Shown: positions 1 to 8,412, numbered from the stretch's first letter. The stretch is DNA of 64,000 nucleotides from Sphaerotilus uruguayifluvii (GCF_013294065.1 NZ_JABSNM010000004.1:1-64000), one strand, 5' to 3'. Translations and numbers: made by a program. The notes: generated by a model not told the origin, from the sequence alone.

Positions 1-301
1 CCTGCTCGCCTTCTCCTCGGGCATCGCCACCGAGCAGCTCTGGTTCCGCCACCTCGGCAACGACCTGGAGGTCTCCATCATCGGCACCAGCGACAAGGCC
101 ACCGTCAAGGACTGGTACCTCGGCGCCCAGCACCAGATCGAGCAGATGCGCACCAGCGACGGCCAGACCCTGCTCGCCGCCGATGTCGACGCCCTGGTCA
201 ACGCCATGGCCGCCTTCTCCGCTCCGGCCTCCGGGCAGACCTCCCTGCCCCAGAACCTGCTGACCGCACTCGCCCCGGTCATCGCCGCCGCCTGGAACTG
301 A
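1..301 (+). CDS. C-terminal fragment of an RTX / hemolysin-type calcium-binding protein
   Basis: The frame is open from the window edge (first full codon at 2) to TGA at 299-301, giving about 99 residues. The segment QLWFRHLGNDLEVSIIGT, then KDWYLG, and a helical tail ending in AAAWN match the C-terminal 'hemolysin-type calcium-binding protein related' domain that closes many RTX proteins exported by type I secretion. The repeats that normally precede it lie outside the window. The giant repeat protein at 47510-55501 ends in a domain of the same family, so the two probably share an export route. No secretion genes (ABC transporter, membrane fusion protein) are visible here. Confidence 0.8.
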   Translation, partial: LLAFSSGIATEQLWFRHLGNDLEVSIIGTSDKATVKDWYLGAQHQIEQMRTSDGQTLLAADVDALVNAMAAFSAPASGQTSLPQNLLTALAPVIAAAWN

Positions 302-330
302 ACGGACCCTGGTCCGGCCCGCACAAGCGA

Positions 331-362
331 AAGGGCCGGCCCCCACGAGGGGGCCGGCCCTT
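331..362 (+). terminator. Rho-independent terminator after the RTX gene
   Basis: A 14-bp perfect stem (331-344 with 349-362, arms AAGGGCCGGCCCCC and its complement) closes a 4-base loop (ACGA) and runs into TTCTTT. It starts 29 bp after the RTX stop and lies just before the 3' end of the convergent lipoprotein gene, so it may serve both strands. Confidence 0.9.
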
Positions 363-380
363 CTTTCGTCCGGATTCAGA

Positions 381-2564
381 TCACTTCACGACCAGGTCCC
401 GCACCCAGATCGCGTTGTTCAGCGGGCGAATGCGCACCACGCTCAGGCCGGACGGCAGCGTCGCCTTCAGCGAGACGCTGGCCTGCGGCTGGCCGCTGGT
501 GCTGGCCACCAGCTTCCAGATGCCGACCGACTGGCCGTTGACCAGCAGCTCCATCTGGCCGCCGGACGGCGCGTCGATGGTGTTGATCGAGAAGCTGTAG
601 GTGCCGCCCAGGTCGCTGCGGATCGGGATCAGCGCCGACTCGGCGAAGGCCTTGCCGCGCGTGCCGATGTTGAAGCGGATCGCCTGGCCGCCATAGGACC
701 AGGCGCCGCCGCCGTAGGTGCGGATCGACGCGGCCGGATCCTGCAGCCAGACGGTGCCGGGCACCGCCGTGCCGAGCGTGACCGGGCCGCGCTCGCCGAC
801 GCGCAGCGTGTCGATGGCGCTCAGCTTGGGCGAGCTGGTGCTCGACACCACGCCCGGCGTCAGGTCGTTGACGAAGTCCCACGGCGGCGAGCTGCTGTAG
901 ACGTAGTAGTTCAGCATCTGGCCGCCGTTGGCCTCGTAGACGCGGTGCGCGGCGATCATGCGCTCGGTCATGCGCGGATCGGCGTTGTAGAGGGCCGCGA
1001 GCTGCGGCGGCGCGACGCCCGCGCCGGTCGGCGTGCCGCCCGGGCCGGGCCCGCCCTCGTAGGCGACCGACTTCAGGCCGTAGCCGCGCGACCAGATCGC
1101 GTCGGTGGCGGTGTCGCGGCCGAACTGCGCGCTCGGCAGGCCGGCGAAATAGGCGCTCATCGTCGCCTCGTTGGTGTCGGTCGGCGGGGTGTCCGAATCG
1201 TAGTAGGCCGCGCCGCCGCCGCCCCACCACAGGTCGCTGATCGCGCGGGCGGTGCGGTTGATCGGCGGCGTCGTGCGCACCTGGCCGTAGAAGCCGTCGG
1301 CCCAGCGCAGCGCCTCGCTGAAGAACACGTTGGCATCGCCGACCTGGCTGGCCAGCACCGGGCGCACCGTCGTCATCATCGCGCTGTCGCCGAAGACGCG
1401 CCGGAACGTCAGGCTGATCGCGGCGGAGCGGAAGGCGATCCAGCGGCGCAGCGCCAGATAGGGATCGCTGGCCAGCGAGCCGTCATAGGCGATCGGATGG
1501 GTGGTGTCGCCCGCCACCGCGCGCGCCAGGTCGAGCGCCCAGCCGAAGCCCCAGAAGCCGGGACCGCTGTTCCACAGCTCGTTGCCGTACTCGACATAGA
1601 CCCGCAGTCCGGGCGCCAGCGGCGGATGCACCGGGCTGGCCTGCGCGCTGGTATAGGGATTGACGCCGTCGGAGCCATAGCGCAGCAGCTGCGCCAGCTT
1701 CTGCAGATAGTCGTCGTTGGCCTTGACCGGCACGTTGATCCACAGGTCGCGTCCGGTCGCGTTGGCCAGCGCCACCAGCAGCTCCCAGGGCTGGCCGGTC
1801 GATCCGACCATGCCGATGTGGCGCATCGTCGTGCGGTCGGACCACTTCACGCTCGGATTGCTGTTGGCCGCGACGAAGTCCATGCCACGGATGACATGGA
1901 ACTTCTGCATCGCGGCGACGAACTCGCTGGTGAACTGCACCGAGCCGTCGGTCGGGTAGCCCGGGCGCCACAGATGCACCTCGGTCACCCCCGTGTCCAG
2001 GGCCGCGCCGGCGCTGCGCCGTGTGCCGGAGAAGGCCAGCCAGGCGTTGTCGCGGATGATGGTCGGGATGACCAGCTCGGCCGTCGTCAGGTTGGTGGCG
2101 CTGTCGTATTTCTGGTTGCGGATGTAGGGCCGGTCGCCCGAGCCGTCCTCGGGAATGCCGGCCGCGCCGACCTCGGCCTGACCGCGGAAGCTCAGCGCGT
2201 AGGTGCCCGCGGCCATGCGCAGCGACGAGAAGATCATCAGGAAGTCGCTGGTCGGCGCCCCGTTGACGTCGACGCTGGCATCGCCCCAGCTGTTGGAGCG
2301 GAACTGGCTGTGGCGCACCACGTCGGCCATCGCGTGCGAGCCGTCGTAGTAGCTGAGCTGGTTGATGCCGATGCCGAGATAGGGCTGGAGGCTGCCGACG
2401 TCGCGGATGGCGCGCTGCGCCTGGGCCGACGGCGTGGCGGCCGCCAGCGTGGCCGACGTCGCGTCGCTGCCTTCGCCGCCGCCGCAGGCGGCGAGCCCCA
2501 GGCCCAGCAGGGCGGCGCCGCCCCACAGGACGGGCCGGATGGAATCGGAAATGCGCGGGAACAT
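381..2564 (-). CDS. Putative glycoside hydrolase (clan GH-A-like) lipoprotein
   Basis: 727 aa. The ATG at 2564 has a GGAG-type ribosome site about 8 bases upstream and begins a lipoprotein signal peptide (hydrophobic core, then LAAC with lipid-modified Cys27); upstream in-frame codons lack these. The middle of the protein reads like a (beta/alpha)8 barrel: YVEYGNELWN, with Glu329 in the Asn-Glu position of a clan GH-A acid/base, and VAYEGGPG with Glu503 in a nucleophile-like position. The last 120 residues look like a beta-sandwich or carbohydrate-binding domain. The substrate cannot be told. The gene is monocistronic and convergent with the RTX gene. Assignment to a specific glycosidase family is inference; catalysis is not proven by sequence alone. 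Confidence 0.6.
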   Translation of the reverse strand: MFPRISDSIRPVLWGGAALLGLGLAACGGGEGSDATSATLAAATPSAQAQRAIRDVGSLQPYLGIGINQLSYYDGSHAMADVVRHSQFRSNSWGDASVDVNGAPTSDFLMIFSSLRMAAGTYALSFRGQAEVGAAGIPEDGSGDRPYIRNQKYDSATNLTTAELVIPTIIRDNAWLAFSGTRRSAGAALDTGVTEVHLWRPGYPTDGSVQFTSEFVAAMQKFHVIRGMDFVAANSNPSVKWSDRTTMRHIGMVGSTGQPWELLVALANATGRDLWINVPVKANDDYLQKLAQLLRYGSDGVNPYTSAQASPVHPPLAPGLRVYVEYGNELWNSGPGFWGFGWALDLARAVAGDTTHPIAYDGSLASDPYLALRRWIAFRSAAISLTFRRVFGDSAMMTTVRPVLASQVGDANVFFSEALRWADGFYGQVRTTPPINRTARAISDLWWGGGGAAYYDSDTPPTDTNEATMSAYFAGLPSAQFGRDTATDAIWSRGYGLKSVAYEGGPGPGGTPTGAGVAPPQLAALYNADPRMTERMIAAHRVYEANGGQMLNYYVYSSSPPWDFVNDLTPGVVSSTSSPKLSAIDTLRVGERGPVTLGTAVPGTVWLQDPAASIRTYGGGAWSYGGQAIRFNIGTRGKAFAESALIPIRSDLGGTYSFSINTIDAPSGGQMELLVNGQSVGIWKLVASTSGQPQASVSLKATLPSGLSVVRIRPLNNAIWVRDLVVK

Positions 2565-2664
2565 GGTCTGATCTCCGGGGATCGGTGTTGTGGATTCGTG
2601 GATTCGCCCCCTCACCTTAGTGCCCGCCCCCCACCGCTGGCTTGCGCAGCCTCGGCCAGAAATG

Positions 2665-2684
2665 AAAAAGGCCCTTGCGGGCCT
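2665..2684 (-). terminator. Terminator of the puuE-uraD/allC-M20 operon
   Basis: Read on the minus strand, AGGCCC, loop GCAA, GGGCCT is followed directly by TTTTC. It lies 25 bp beyond the M20 hydrolase stop codon at 2709 and is the expected Rho-independent end of the minus-strand purine operon. Confidence 0.85.
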
Positions 2685-2708
2685 CATTCCTTCACGGTAC
2701 GCCCGGCG

Positions 2709-3965
2709 TCAGCCGAGCATCTCGAGCAGCGTGCGCGCCACGACCTTCGTCGCACGGCGCAGATCGTCGAGCACCAGATGCTCGTCGGCGCGCTTGGCGT
2801 TGGACTCGCGCACGGTGCGAGGGCCGGCGCCGTAGATCACCGCCGGGATGCCCTGCGCGCAGTACAGCCGCACGTCGGTGTAGAGCGGCGTGCCCGACAC
2901 GGGGATGGCCTCGCCGAAGACCTCGGCGCCGTGGCGGCAGATCGCCTCGACCAGCGGCCGGTTGCCCGGCAGCGGCTTGAGCGACTCGGCCAGCAGCAGC
3001 CGGCGGATGTCGACGCTCACGCCCGGCCGGCTGGCCGCGGCCTCGGTGATGAGGCGGCGGATCGCGGCCTCGACCTGCACCGGGTCCTCCTCGGGAATCA
3101 TCCGGCGGTCGATCTTCATCACCACCTTGCCCGGCACGACGTTGGTGTTGGTGCCGCCCTGGATCCAGCCGACGTTGATGTAGGGGTGGTCGATGCCCGG
3201 CACCTGCGAGCGGATCTCGGCGCGGTAGCGCGCGTTCTCGGCGTAGAGCGCGTTCATGATCGCCACCGCGCCCTGCAGCGCGTCGACGCCGCTGTCGGGA
3301 ATCGCGGCGTGCGCCATCACGCCGTGCACCGTCACCTCCAGCTGCAGGCAGCCGTTGTGCGCGGTGATGACCTCGTGGCCGAAGCCGGCGGCGATCAGGT
3401 AGTCGGGCTTCGTCAGGCCCTGCTTCAGCAGCCAGCCGGGGCCCAGCTCGCCGCCGAACTCCTCGTCGTAGGTGAAATGCAGCTCGATGCCGCCCTTCAG
3501 GGCCACGCCCGCGGAGCGCAGTGCCTCCACCGCACGGGTGGCGAAGGTGAAGGTGGCGAAGTCGCTCTTGCTGACCGCGGCGGCGCGGCCGTAGAGCCGG
3601 CCGTCGACGATCTCGCCGCCGTAGGGGTCGTGCGTCCAGCCCTCGCCGGGCGGCACCACGTCGCCGTGGGCGTTGAGCGCGATGACCGGGCCGCCCGCGT
3701 CATAGGCGCGGCGCACGATCAGGTTGGTGATCGACTCCAGCCCGTAGTCGCGCACCGCCTGCGCCGGCACGGCGTGCTTTTCCGCGTCGAAGCCGAAGCC
3801 GGCGAGCAGCTCGGCGGTGCGCTCGGCGTGCGGCGCGTTGTTGCCGGGCGGCGTGTCGGTCGGCACCTGCACCAGCTTCTGCAGGAAGGCGACCTCCTCG
3901 TCGAAATGGGCGTCGATCCAGGCGTCGAGCCGGGCAAAAAACTCAGGGGAACGGTCGGGGGTCAT
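2709..3965 (-). CDS. M20-family metallohydrolase (ArgE/DapE/ACY1-like)
   Basis: 418 aa. ALNAHGDVV (His100, Asp102) and HFTYDEEFGG (Glu168, Glu169) are the first metal ligand pair and the general-base/metal pair of M20 amidohydrolases. The usual bridging-Asp motif (GRGAxDMKG) is altered to YGRAAAVSKSDFA, with the Asp kept. The ATG overlaps the stop of the uraD-allC gene by 4 bases (ATGA), so the genes are translationally coupled. Position at the end of a ureide-degradation operon suggests hydrolysis of an N-carbamoyl or N-acyl compound, but no substrate is readable. A peptidase or acylamino-acid deacylase role is equally possible. Confidence 0.8.
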   Translation of the reverse strand: MTPDRSPEFFARLDAWIDAHFDEEVAFLQKLVQVPTDTPPGNNAPHAERTAELLAGFGFDAEKHAVPAQAVRDYGLESITNLIVRRAYDAGGPVIALNAHGDVVPPGEGWTHDPYGGEIVDGRLYGRAAAVSKSDFATFTFATRAVEALRSAGVALKGGIELHFTYDEEFGGELGPGWLLKQGLTKPDYLIAAGFGHEVITAHNGCLQLEVTVHGVMAHAAIPDSGVDALQGAVAIMNALYAENARYRAEIRSQVPGIDHPYINVGWIQGGTNTNVVPGKVVMKIDRRMIPEEDPVQVEAAIRRLITEAAASRPGVSVDIRRLLLAESLKPLPGNRPLVEAICRHGAEVFGEAIPVSGTPLYTDVRLYCAQGIPAVIYGAGPRTVRESNAKRADEHLVLDDLRRATKVVARTLLEMLG

Positions 3966-5761
3966 GCGCGGGATTCCAGGGATTCGGTGGCGAGCTGCTC
4001 GAGCAGATGGGCGAAGGCGCACACCGACAGCTCGATGTCCTCGTTCGTGCTCGCTTCGAGCGGGTTGTGGCTGATGCCGGCGTTCAGGCCGCGCACGAAG
4101 AGCATGGCCTGCGGCATCACCTCGTGCAGCTTCATCGCGTCGTGGCCGGCGCCGCTGGGCAGGCGGTGCACCGGCAGGCCCAGGGCCGCCACCGCCCGCT
4201 CCCAGCGCGCCTGCCAAGCCGCGTCGCTCGGCGCGGCCGCGGCGCGCATCGTCTCGTCGAGCGTCGCCGTCACGCCGCGCCGCTGGCAGATCGCCGCCAG
4301 CTCGGTGCGCACGTCGTGCAGGCAGGCGTCGCGCGCCGCGTCGGTGGTGGCACGGAGGTCGAGGCTGAAGCGGCAGCGGCCGGGCACGACATTGATCGAG
4401 CCGGCCGGCACCTCCACGATGCCCACCGTGCCGACCACGTCCGGCACGGCCGCCGCGCGCCGCTCGACGAACAGCGCCAGCTCGGCCACCGCCAGCGCCG
4501 CGTCGCGGCGGCGCCCCATCGGCGTGGTGCCGGCGTGGCTGGCCAGGCCGGTGACCTCGCCCAGGAAGCGCACGCTGCCGTTGATCGAGGTGACCACGCC
4601 CAGCGGCAGATCCAGCTCGGCCAGCACCGGCCCCTGCTCGATGTGCACCTCGACGAAGCCGAGGTAGTTCGCCGGGTCGCGCGCCAGCGCAGGGATGTCG
4701 TCGGGGCACAGCCCGGCGTGCTGCATCGCCGCGCGCATCGTCACGCCGTCGGCATCCAGCTGGTCCAGCCAGGCCGGGTCGAACTGCCCGACCAGCGCGC
4801 TCGAGCCCAGGAAGGTCGCCTTGTAGCGCTGGCCTTCCTCTTCCGCGAAGCCGACCACCTCGATGCCGAAGGGCAGCCGGCGGCCGGCGCGGTGCAGCTC
4901 GGCCACCGCCGCCATCGGCACCAGGATGCCCAGGCGGCCGTCGTACTTGCCGCCGTTGCGCACCGTGTCGAAGTGGCTGCCGGTGAGCAGGCGCGGCGCC
5001 GTGCGATCCTGCCCGTGATAGACGCCGACGACGTTGCCGACCGCGTCGATCCTCACCTCGTCGAAGCCGCAGTCCTGGCGCATCCACTGCGCCAGCTGCC
5101 GCGCGCAGGCGCGGTGCGCATCGGTGAGGTAGGTCACGGTCAGCTCGCCGCGCTCGGCGAAGCCGGGGTCGCTGTGCTGCGCGAGCTGCTCGGACCAGTC
5201 CCAGACCCGGTTGCCCCGCTCGGGCGAGACGCCGAACTTGTCGTTCAGGCGGATCTCGGCGATGCGGTGGATGTTGCGCAGGCACTCCTCGCGCTCGACG
5301 TCGACCGGGTGGCCCAGCCGGCGCGCGAAGGTGGCGATGATCTCGTGCCGCCCCAGGCCCTGCCCGCGCGGCCCGCGCACCGCCAGGATGAAGGGGAAGC
5401 CGAACTTCGCGTTGTAGTCGGCGTTGAGCTGCTGCAGCCGCGCGAACTCCTCGGGCGTGCAGTCGGTCAGGCCCGCACGGCCCTGCTCGTTCGTCGACTC
5501 GGCGGTGAGCGCCTTGGCCACCATCGCCTTGCCGGCCAGCTCCGGGTGGGCGCGGATCAGGCCGAGCTGCTCGTCGAGCGAGGCCCCGCGCACCACCGCG
5601 ATCAGCGCCTGGCGCAGCTGCGCCAGCGTGGCGAAGGGCCGGCCGGGCGCGGCCCGCTCGGCGATCCACGGCGAATGCTCGTAGGTGCCGTCCAGCAGCG
5701 CCACGAACTCGGCGGGCGGAGCGGCATTGATCTGGTCGATCGTCAACGGCATGGCGCTCAT
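3962..5761 (-). CDS. uraD-allC: OHCU decarboxylase-allantoate amidohydrolase fusion
   Basis: 599 aa, two enzymes in one chain. Residues 1-170 are UraD: LIRAHPELAGKAM (catalytic His72) and AESTNEQ (Glu92); it decarboxylates 2-oxo-4-hydroxy-4-carboxy-5-ureidoimidazoline to S-allantoin. Residues 185-599 are an M20-type allantoate/ureido amidohydrolase: LTGSHFDTV (His263, Asp265), GKYDG (Asp274), GFAEEEG (Glu307-309), HIEQGP, and the dimerisation motif SHAGTTPM. It releases ammonia from allantoate. No in-frame stop or start separates the halves. The ATG at 5761 overlaps the puuE stop; a second Met three codons later is an alternative. Allantoinase, which acts between the two activities, is the adjacent upstream gene. 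All three would act in the cytosol. Confidence 0.9.
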   Translation of the reverse strand: MSAMPLTIDQINAAPPAEFVALLDGTYEHSPWIAERAAPGRPFATLAQLRQALIAVVRGASLDEQLGLIRAHPELAGKAMVAKALTAESTNEQGRAGLTDCTPEEFARLQQLNADYNAKFGFPFILAVRGPRGQGLGRHEIIATFARRLGHPVDVEREECLRNIHRIAEIRLNDKFGVSPERGNRVWDWSEQLAQHSDPGFAERGELTVTYLTDAHRACARQLAQWMRQDCGFDEVRIDAVGNVVGVYHGQDRTAPRLLTGSHFDTVRNGGKYDGRLGILVPMAAVAELHRAGRRLPFGIEVVGFAEEEGQRYKATFLGSSALVGQFDPAWLDQLDADGVTMRAAMQHAGLCPDDIPALARDPANYLGFVEVHIEQGPVLAELDLPLGVVTSINGSVRFLGEVTGLASHAGTTPMGRRRDAALAVAELALFVERRAAAVPDVVGTVGIVEVPAGSINVVPGRCRFSLDLRATTDAARDACLHDVRTELAAICQRRGVTATLDETMRAAAAPSDAAWQARWERAVAALGLPVHRLPSGAGHDAMKLHEVMPQAMLFVRGLNAGISHNPLEASTNEDIELSVCAFAHLLEQLATESLESRA

Positions 5762-6714
5762 TCCCAGACGAAGGCGGTGTCGGCGTCGAAGGGATGCACC
5801 TGCCGCCAGTGGCGGGCGATGTCGATGCGGCGACAGACCCAGACACGCTCATGCGCCTGCACATGGTCCAGGAAGCGCTGCAGCGCGCGCATGCGCCCGG
5901 GGCGGCCGAGCAGCCGGCAGTGCATGCCGATCGACATCATCGACGGGCGCTCGTCGCCCTCGGCATAGTGCACGTCGAAGGCATCCTTCAGGTACTGGAA
6001 GAACTCGTCGCCGTGGCTGTAGCCCTGCGGCAGCGCGAAGCGCATGTCGTTGCAGTCCAGCGTGTAGGGCACGACCAGGTGGGGCGCAAGCTGGCCGTCG
6101 GTCTTCCTCACCTGCAGCCAGAACGGCAGGTCGTCGCCGTAGTAGTCGCTGTCGTAGGCGAAGCCGCCGAAGTCGGCCACCAGGCGGCGGGTGTTGGGGC
6201 TGTCGCGGCCGGTGTACCAGCCGGCGGCGCGCTCGCCGGTCAGCCGCTCGATGATGTCCATCGCCTCGGCCAGGTGGGCGCGCTCGGTGGCCTCGTCGAC
6301 GTTCTGGTAGTGGATCCACTTCAGCCCGTGGCAGGCGATCTCGTGGCCCAGCTCGCGGAAGGCGGCCGTCACCTCGGGCGCACGCTCGAGCGCCGTCGAC
6401 ACGCCGAAGATGGTCAGCGGCAGGCCGCGGCGCTCGAACTCGCGCAGGATGCGCCAGACGCCCACGCGGCTGCCGTACTCGTAGATGCCCTCCATCGAGA
6501 GATGCCGCGCCGGGTAGCTGGCCGGGTTGAACATCTCGGAGAGGAACTGCTCGCTGCCGGCGTCGCCGTGCAGCACCGAGTTCTCGCCGCCCTCCTCGAA
6601 GTTCAGCACGAACTGCACGGCCACCCGCGCCTGCCCCGGCCACTGCGCCTGGGGCGGATTGCGGCCGTGGCCTCTCAGGTCGCGGGGATAGCGGACAGGC
6701 TGCGGATCGGTCAT
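5758..6714 (-). CDS. puuE: Allantoinase PuuE (polysaccharide-deacetylase fold)
   Basis: 318 aa. MTDPQPVRYPRDLRGHGR and FVLNFEEGGENS are hallmarks of the cofactor-poor PuuE allantoinases, which share the NodB deacetylase fold and open the hydantoin ring of allantoin to give allantoate. EIACHGLKWIHY and GWYTGRDSPNTRRL fit the family's active-site segments. First gene of the minus-strand operon; its stop overlaps the uraD-allC start. I chose ATG 6714. A 13-residue longer start at 6753 would sit at the predicted transcription start and inside the operator region, and is unlikely. No good ribosome site precedes 6714. Confidence 0.9.
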   Translation of the reverse strand: MTDPQPVRYPRDLRGHGRNPPQAQWPGQARVAVQFVLNFEEGGENSVLHGDAGSEQFLSEMFNPASYPARHLSMEGIYEYGSRVGVWRILREFERRGLPLTIFGVSTALERAPEVTAAFRELGHEIACHGLKWIHYQNVDEATERAHLAEAMDIIERLTGERAAGWYTGRDSPNTRRLVADFGGFAYDSDYYGDDLPFWLQVRKTDGQLAPHLVVPYTLDCNDMRFALPQGYSHGDEFFQYLKDAFDVHYAEGDERPSMMSIGMHCRLLGRPGRMRALQRFLDHVQAHERVWVCRRIDIARHWRQVHPFDADTAFVWE

Positions 6715-6742
6715 GGCATCGGCTCGCGGCAAGGAGAGAAGA

Positions 6743-6770
6743 TTGACGTGCATCTCGAAGTGTATACACT
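6743..6770 (+). promoter_or_regulatory. Predicted hiuH promoter, overlapping a divergent puuE promoter
   Basis: TTGACG (6743-6748), 16-bp spacer and TACACT (6765-6770) give a reasonable sigma70 promoter towards hiuH (start 6829). Because the -10 lies in a palindrome, the minus strand also reads TACACT (6764-6759), with a weak TTGCAG 16 bp upstream, aimed at puuE. The two promoters therefore appear to overlap back to back. Confidence 0.45.
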
Positions 6771-6771
6771 T
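6758..6771. promoter_or_regulatory. Palindromic operator between puuE and hiuH
   Basis: AAGTGTATACACTT is a perfect 14-bp palindrome midway between the divergent puuE and hiuH genes, covering both predicted -10 elements. Its TGTATACA core resembles sites of GntR/FadR-type repressors. No such regulator gene is in the window, so the binding protein is unknown. Confidence 0.6.
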
Positions 6772-6828
6772 TCCCTCATCCTGCAATTCCCGCGCAGCCC
6801 CCTCCCCCTCGACGACGAAAGGACCTCC

Positions 6829-7185
6829 ATGGGACGCCTCAGCACCCATGTGCTCGACACGATGCACGGCGGCCCGGCGGCCGGCATGACGGTGCGCCTC
6901 GAACGCCTCGGCGATCAGGGCACCGAGCTGGTGCATTCGATCGTGCTCAACGACGACGGCCGCAACCCGGACGGCCCGCTGCTGGGCCCCGGCCCGCTGC
7001 CGACCGGCCGCTACCGGCTGACCTTCTCGGTCGCCAGCTATTTCCGTGCCCGCGGCGTGGCGCTGCCCGAGCCGGCCTTCCTCAACGAGGTGCCGATCGA
7101 GTTCGGCATCGCCGAGCCCGAGGGCCACTACCACGTCCCGCTGCTGGTCAGCCCCTGGGCCTACTCGACCTACCGGGGCTCCTGA
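6829..7185 (+). CDS. hiuH: 5-hydroxyisourate hydrolase (transthyretin-like)
   Basis: 118 aa, the usual size. MGRLSTHVLDTMHGGPA at the N-terminus and the C-terminal tetrapeptide YRGS are family signatures; the conserved His and Arg residues for catalysis are in HVLDT, the RLT strand and GHYHVPL. It opens 5-hydroxyisourate to OHCU, the substrate of UraD encoded divergently. AAAGGA 8 bases upstream of the ATG is a good ribosome site. Three bases separate it from puuD, so the two are one operon. Cytosolic by lack of a signal peptide, although some homologues are periplasmic. Confidence 0.95.
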   Translation: MGRLSTHVLDTMHGGPAAGMTVRLERLGDQGTELVHSIVLNDDGRNPDGPLLGPGPLPTGRYRLTFSVASYFRARGVALPEPAFLNEVPIEFGIAEPEGHYHVPLLVSPWAYSTYRGS

Positions 7186-7188
7186 GCG

Positions 7189-8406
7189 ATGGACACCGCC
7201 TACCTCTTCGACTGGCTCAACCTGCTGCTGCGCTGGGCCCATGTCATCACGGCGGTCGCCTGGATCGGCGCGTCGTTCTATTTCGTGATGCTGGACAACA
7301 GCCTCTCGCCGCCCACCCATGACGACCTGAAGAAGAAGGGCGTCGACGGCGAGATGTGGGCGGTGCACGGCGGCGGCTTCTACCATTCCAACAAGTACAT
7401 GGTGGCGCCGCGCTGGCTGCCGCTGCCCGAGAACCTGCACTGGTCGTACTGGGAGAGCTACTCGACCTGGCTGACCGGCTTCGGCCTGTTCACCGCGCTC
7501 TACCTGTTCAACGCCGGCACCTTCCTGGTCGACCGGACGGTGTTCGACTGGACGCCGGGCATGGCCATCTCCGCCGCGCTGGGCTTCCTGGCGGCGTTCT
7601 GGCTGATCTACGACGGCATCTGCCGCACGCTCGGCCAGAGGAAGAACGGCGACCTCGTCGTCGGCGCCTGCGTCTTCGTCTTCGTGGTGTTCGCGTCGTG
7701 GCTGGCCTGCCAGCTCTTCGCGGGGCGCGCGGCCTTCCTGCTGGTCGGCGCGATGCTGGCCACCTCGATGAGCGCCAACGTCTTCTTCTGGATCATTCCG
7801 GGCCAGCGCAAGGTGGTGGCCTCGCTGCGCGCCGGCCAGACGCCCGACCCGGTCCACGGCCGGCGAGGCAAGCAGCGCAGCGTGCACAACACCTACTTCA
7901 CGCTGCCGGTGCTGGTCGCGATGATCTCCAACCACTACGGCTGGCTCTACCAGGGCCCGCACAACTGGCTGGTGCTGGTGCTGCTGATGCTGGCCGGCGC
8001 GCTGATCCGCCACAGCTTCGTCGCGCGCCACAAGGCGCATGTGCTGGGCCGGCGCACGCCCTGGGAGCACGCGGTGGCCGGCACGCTGGTGCTGCTGGGC
8101 CTGGCGATCTGGCTGGCGCCGCCGCCGCCCAGCGCCGCCGCGCAGGCCGCCGCGGCCCGGCCGGTGAGCTTCGCCGAGGTCAAGGCGATCATCGACCAGC
8201 GCTGCGTGATGTGCCACAACGCGCAGCTGCAGAACAAGGGCATCGCGCTGCACACCCCTGAGCTGATCCGCCAGAACGCCCAGGCGCTGCACCAGCAGGC
8301 CGTCGTGCTGAAACTCATGCCGATGAACAACGCCACGCAGATCACCGAGGCCGAGCGCGCGCTGCTGGGGCGCTGGTTCGAGGCGGGCGCGCCCACGGCG
8401 CCATGA
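7189..8406 (+). CDS. puuD: Membrane urate hydroxylase PuuD with C-terminal cytochrome c
   Basis: 405 aa. About eight hydrophobic membrane segments (first at residues 12-32, RWAHVITAVAWIGASFYFV) are followed by a periplasmic c-type haem domain with CVMCH (Cys339, Cys342, His343). This architecture defines the membrane-bound urate oxidase PuuD, which hydroxylates urate to 5-hydroxyisourate and passes electrons to the respiratory chain instead of making peroxide like uricase. The gene directly follows hiuH, whose product consumes the PuuD product. Its presence implies a functional cytochrome c maturation system elsewhere in the genome. Confidence 0.95.
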   Translation: MDTAYLFDWLNLLLRWAHVITAVAWIGASFYFVMLDNSLSPPTHDDLKKKGVDGEMWAVHGGGFYHSNKYMVAPRWLPLPENLHWSYWESYSTWLTGFGLFTALYLFNAGTFLVDRTVFDWTPGMAISAALGFLAAFWLIYDGICRTLGQRKNGDLVVGACVFVFVVFASWLACQLFAGRAAFLLVGAMLATSMSANVFFWIIPGQRKVVASLRAGQTPDPVHGRRGKQRSVHNTYFTLPVLVAMISNHYGWLYQGPHNWLVLVLLMLAGALIRHSFVARHKAHVLGRRTPWEHAVAGTLVLLGLAIWLAPPPPSAAAQAAAARPVSFAEVKAIIDQRCVMCHNAQLQNKGIALHTPELIRQNAQALHQQAVVLKLMPMNNATQITEAERALLGRWFEAGAPTAP

Positions 8407-8412
8407 ACCGCC

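Noticed and set aside
945-4667. Long plus-strand open frame of about 1240 codons over the lipoprotein and M20 genes
   Set aside because: Stop-free only because of high GC. The translation is Arg/Ala/Gly-rich without motifs, while the opposite strand encodes recognisable enzymes.
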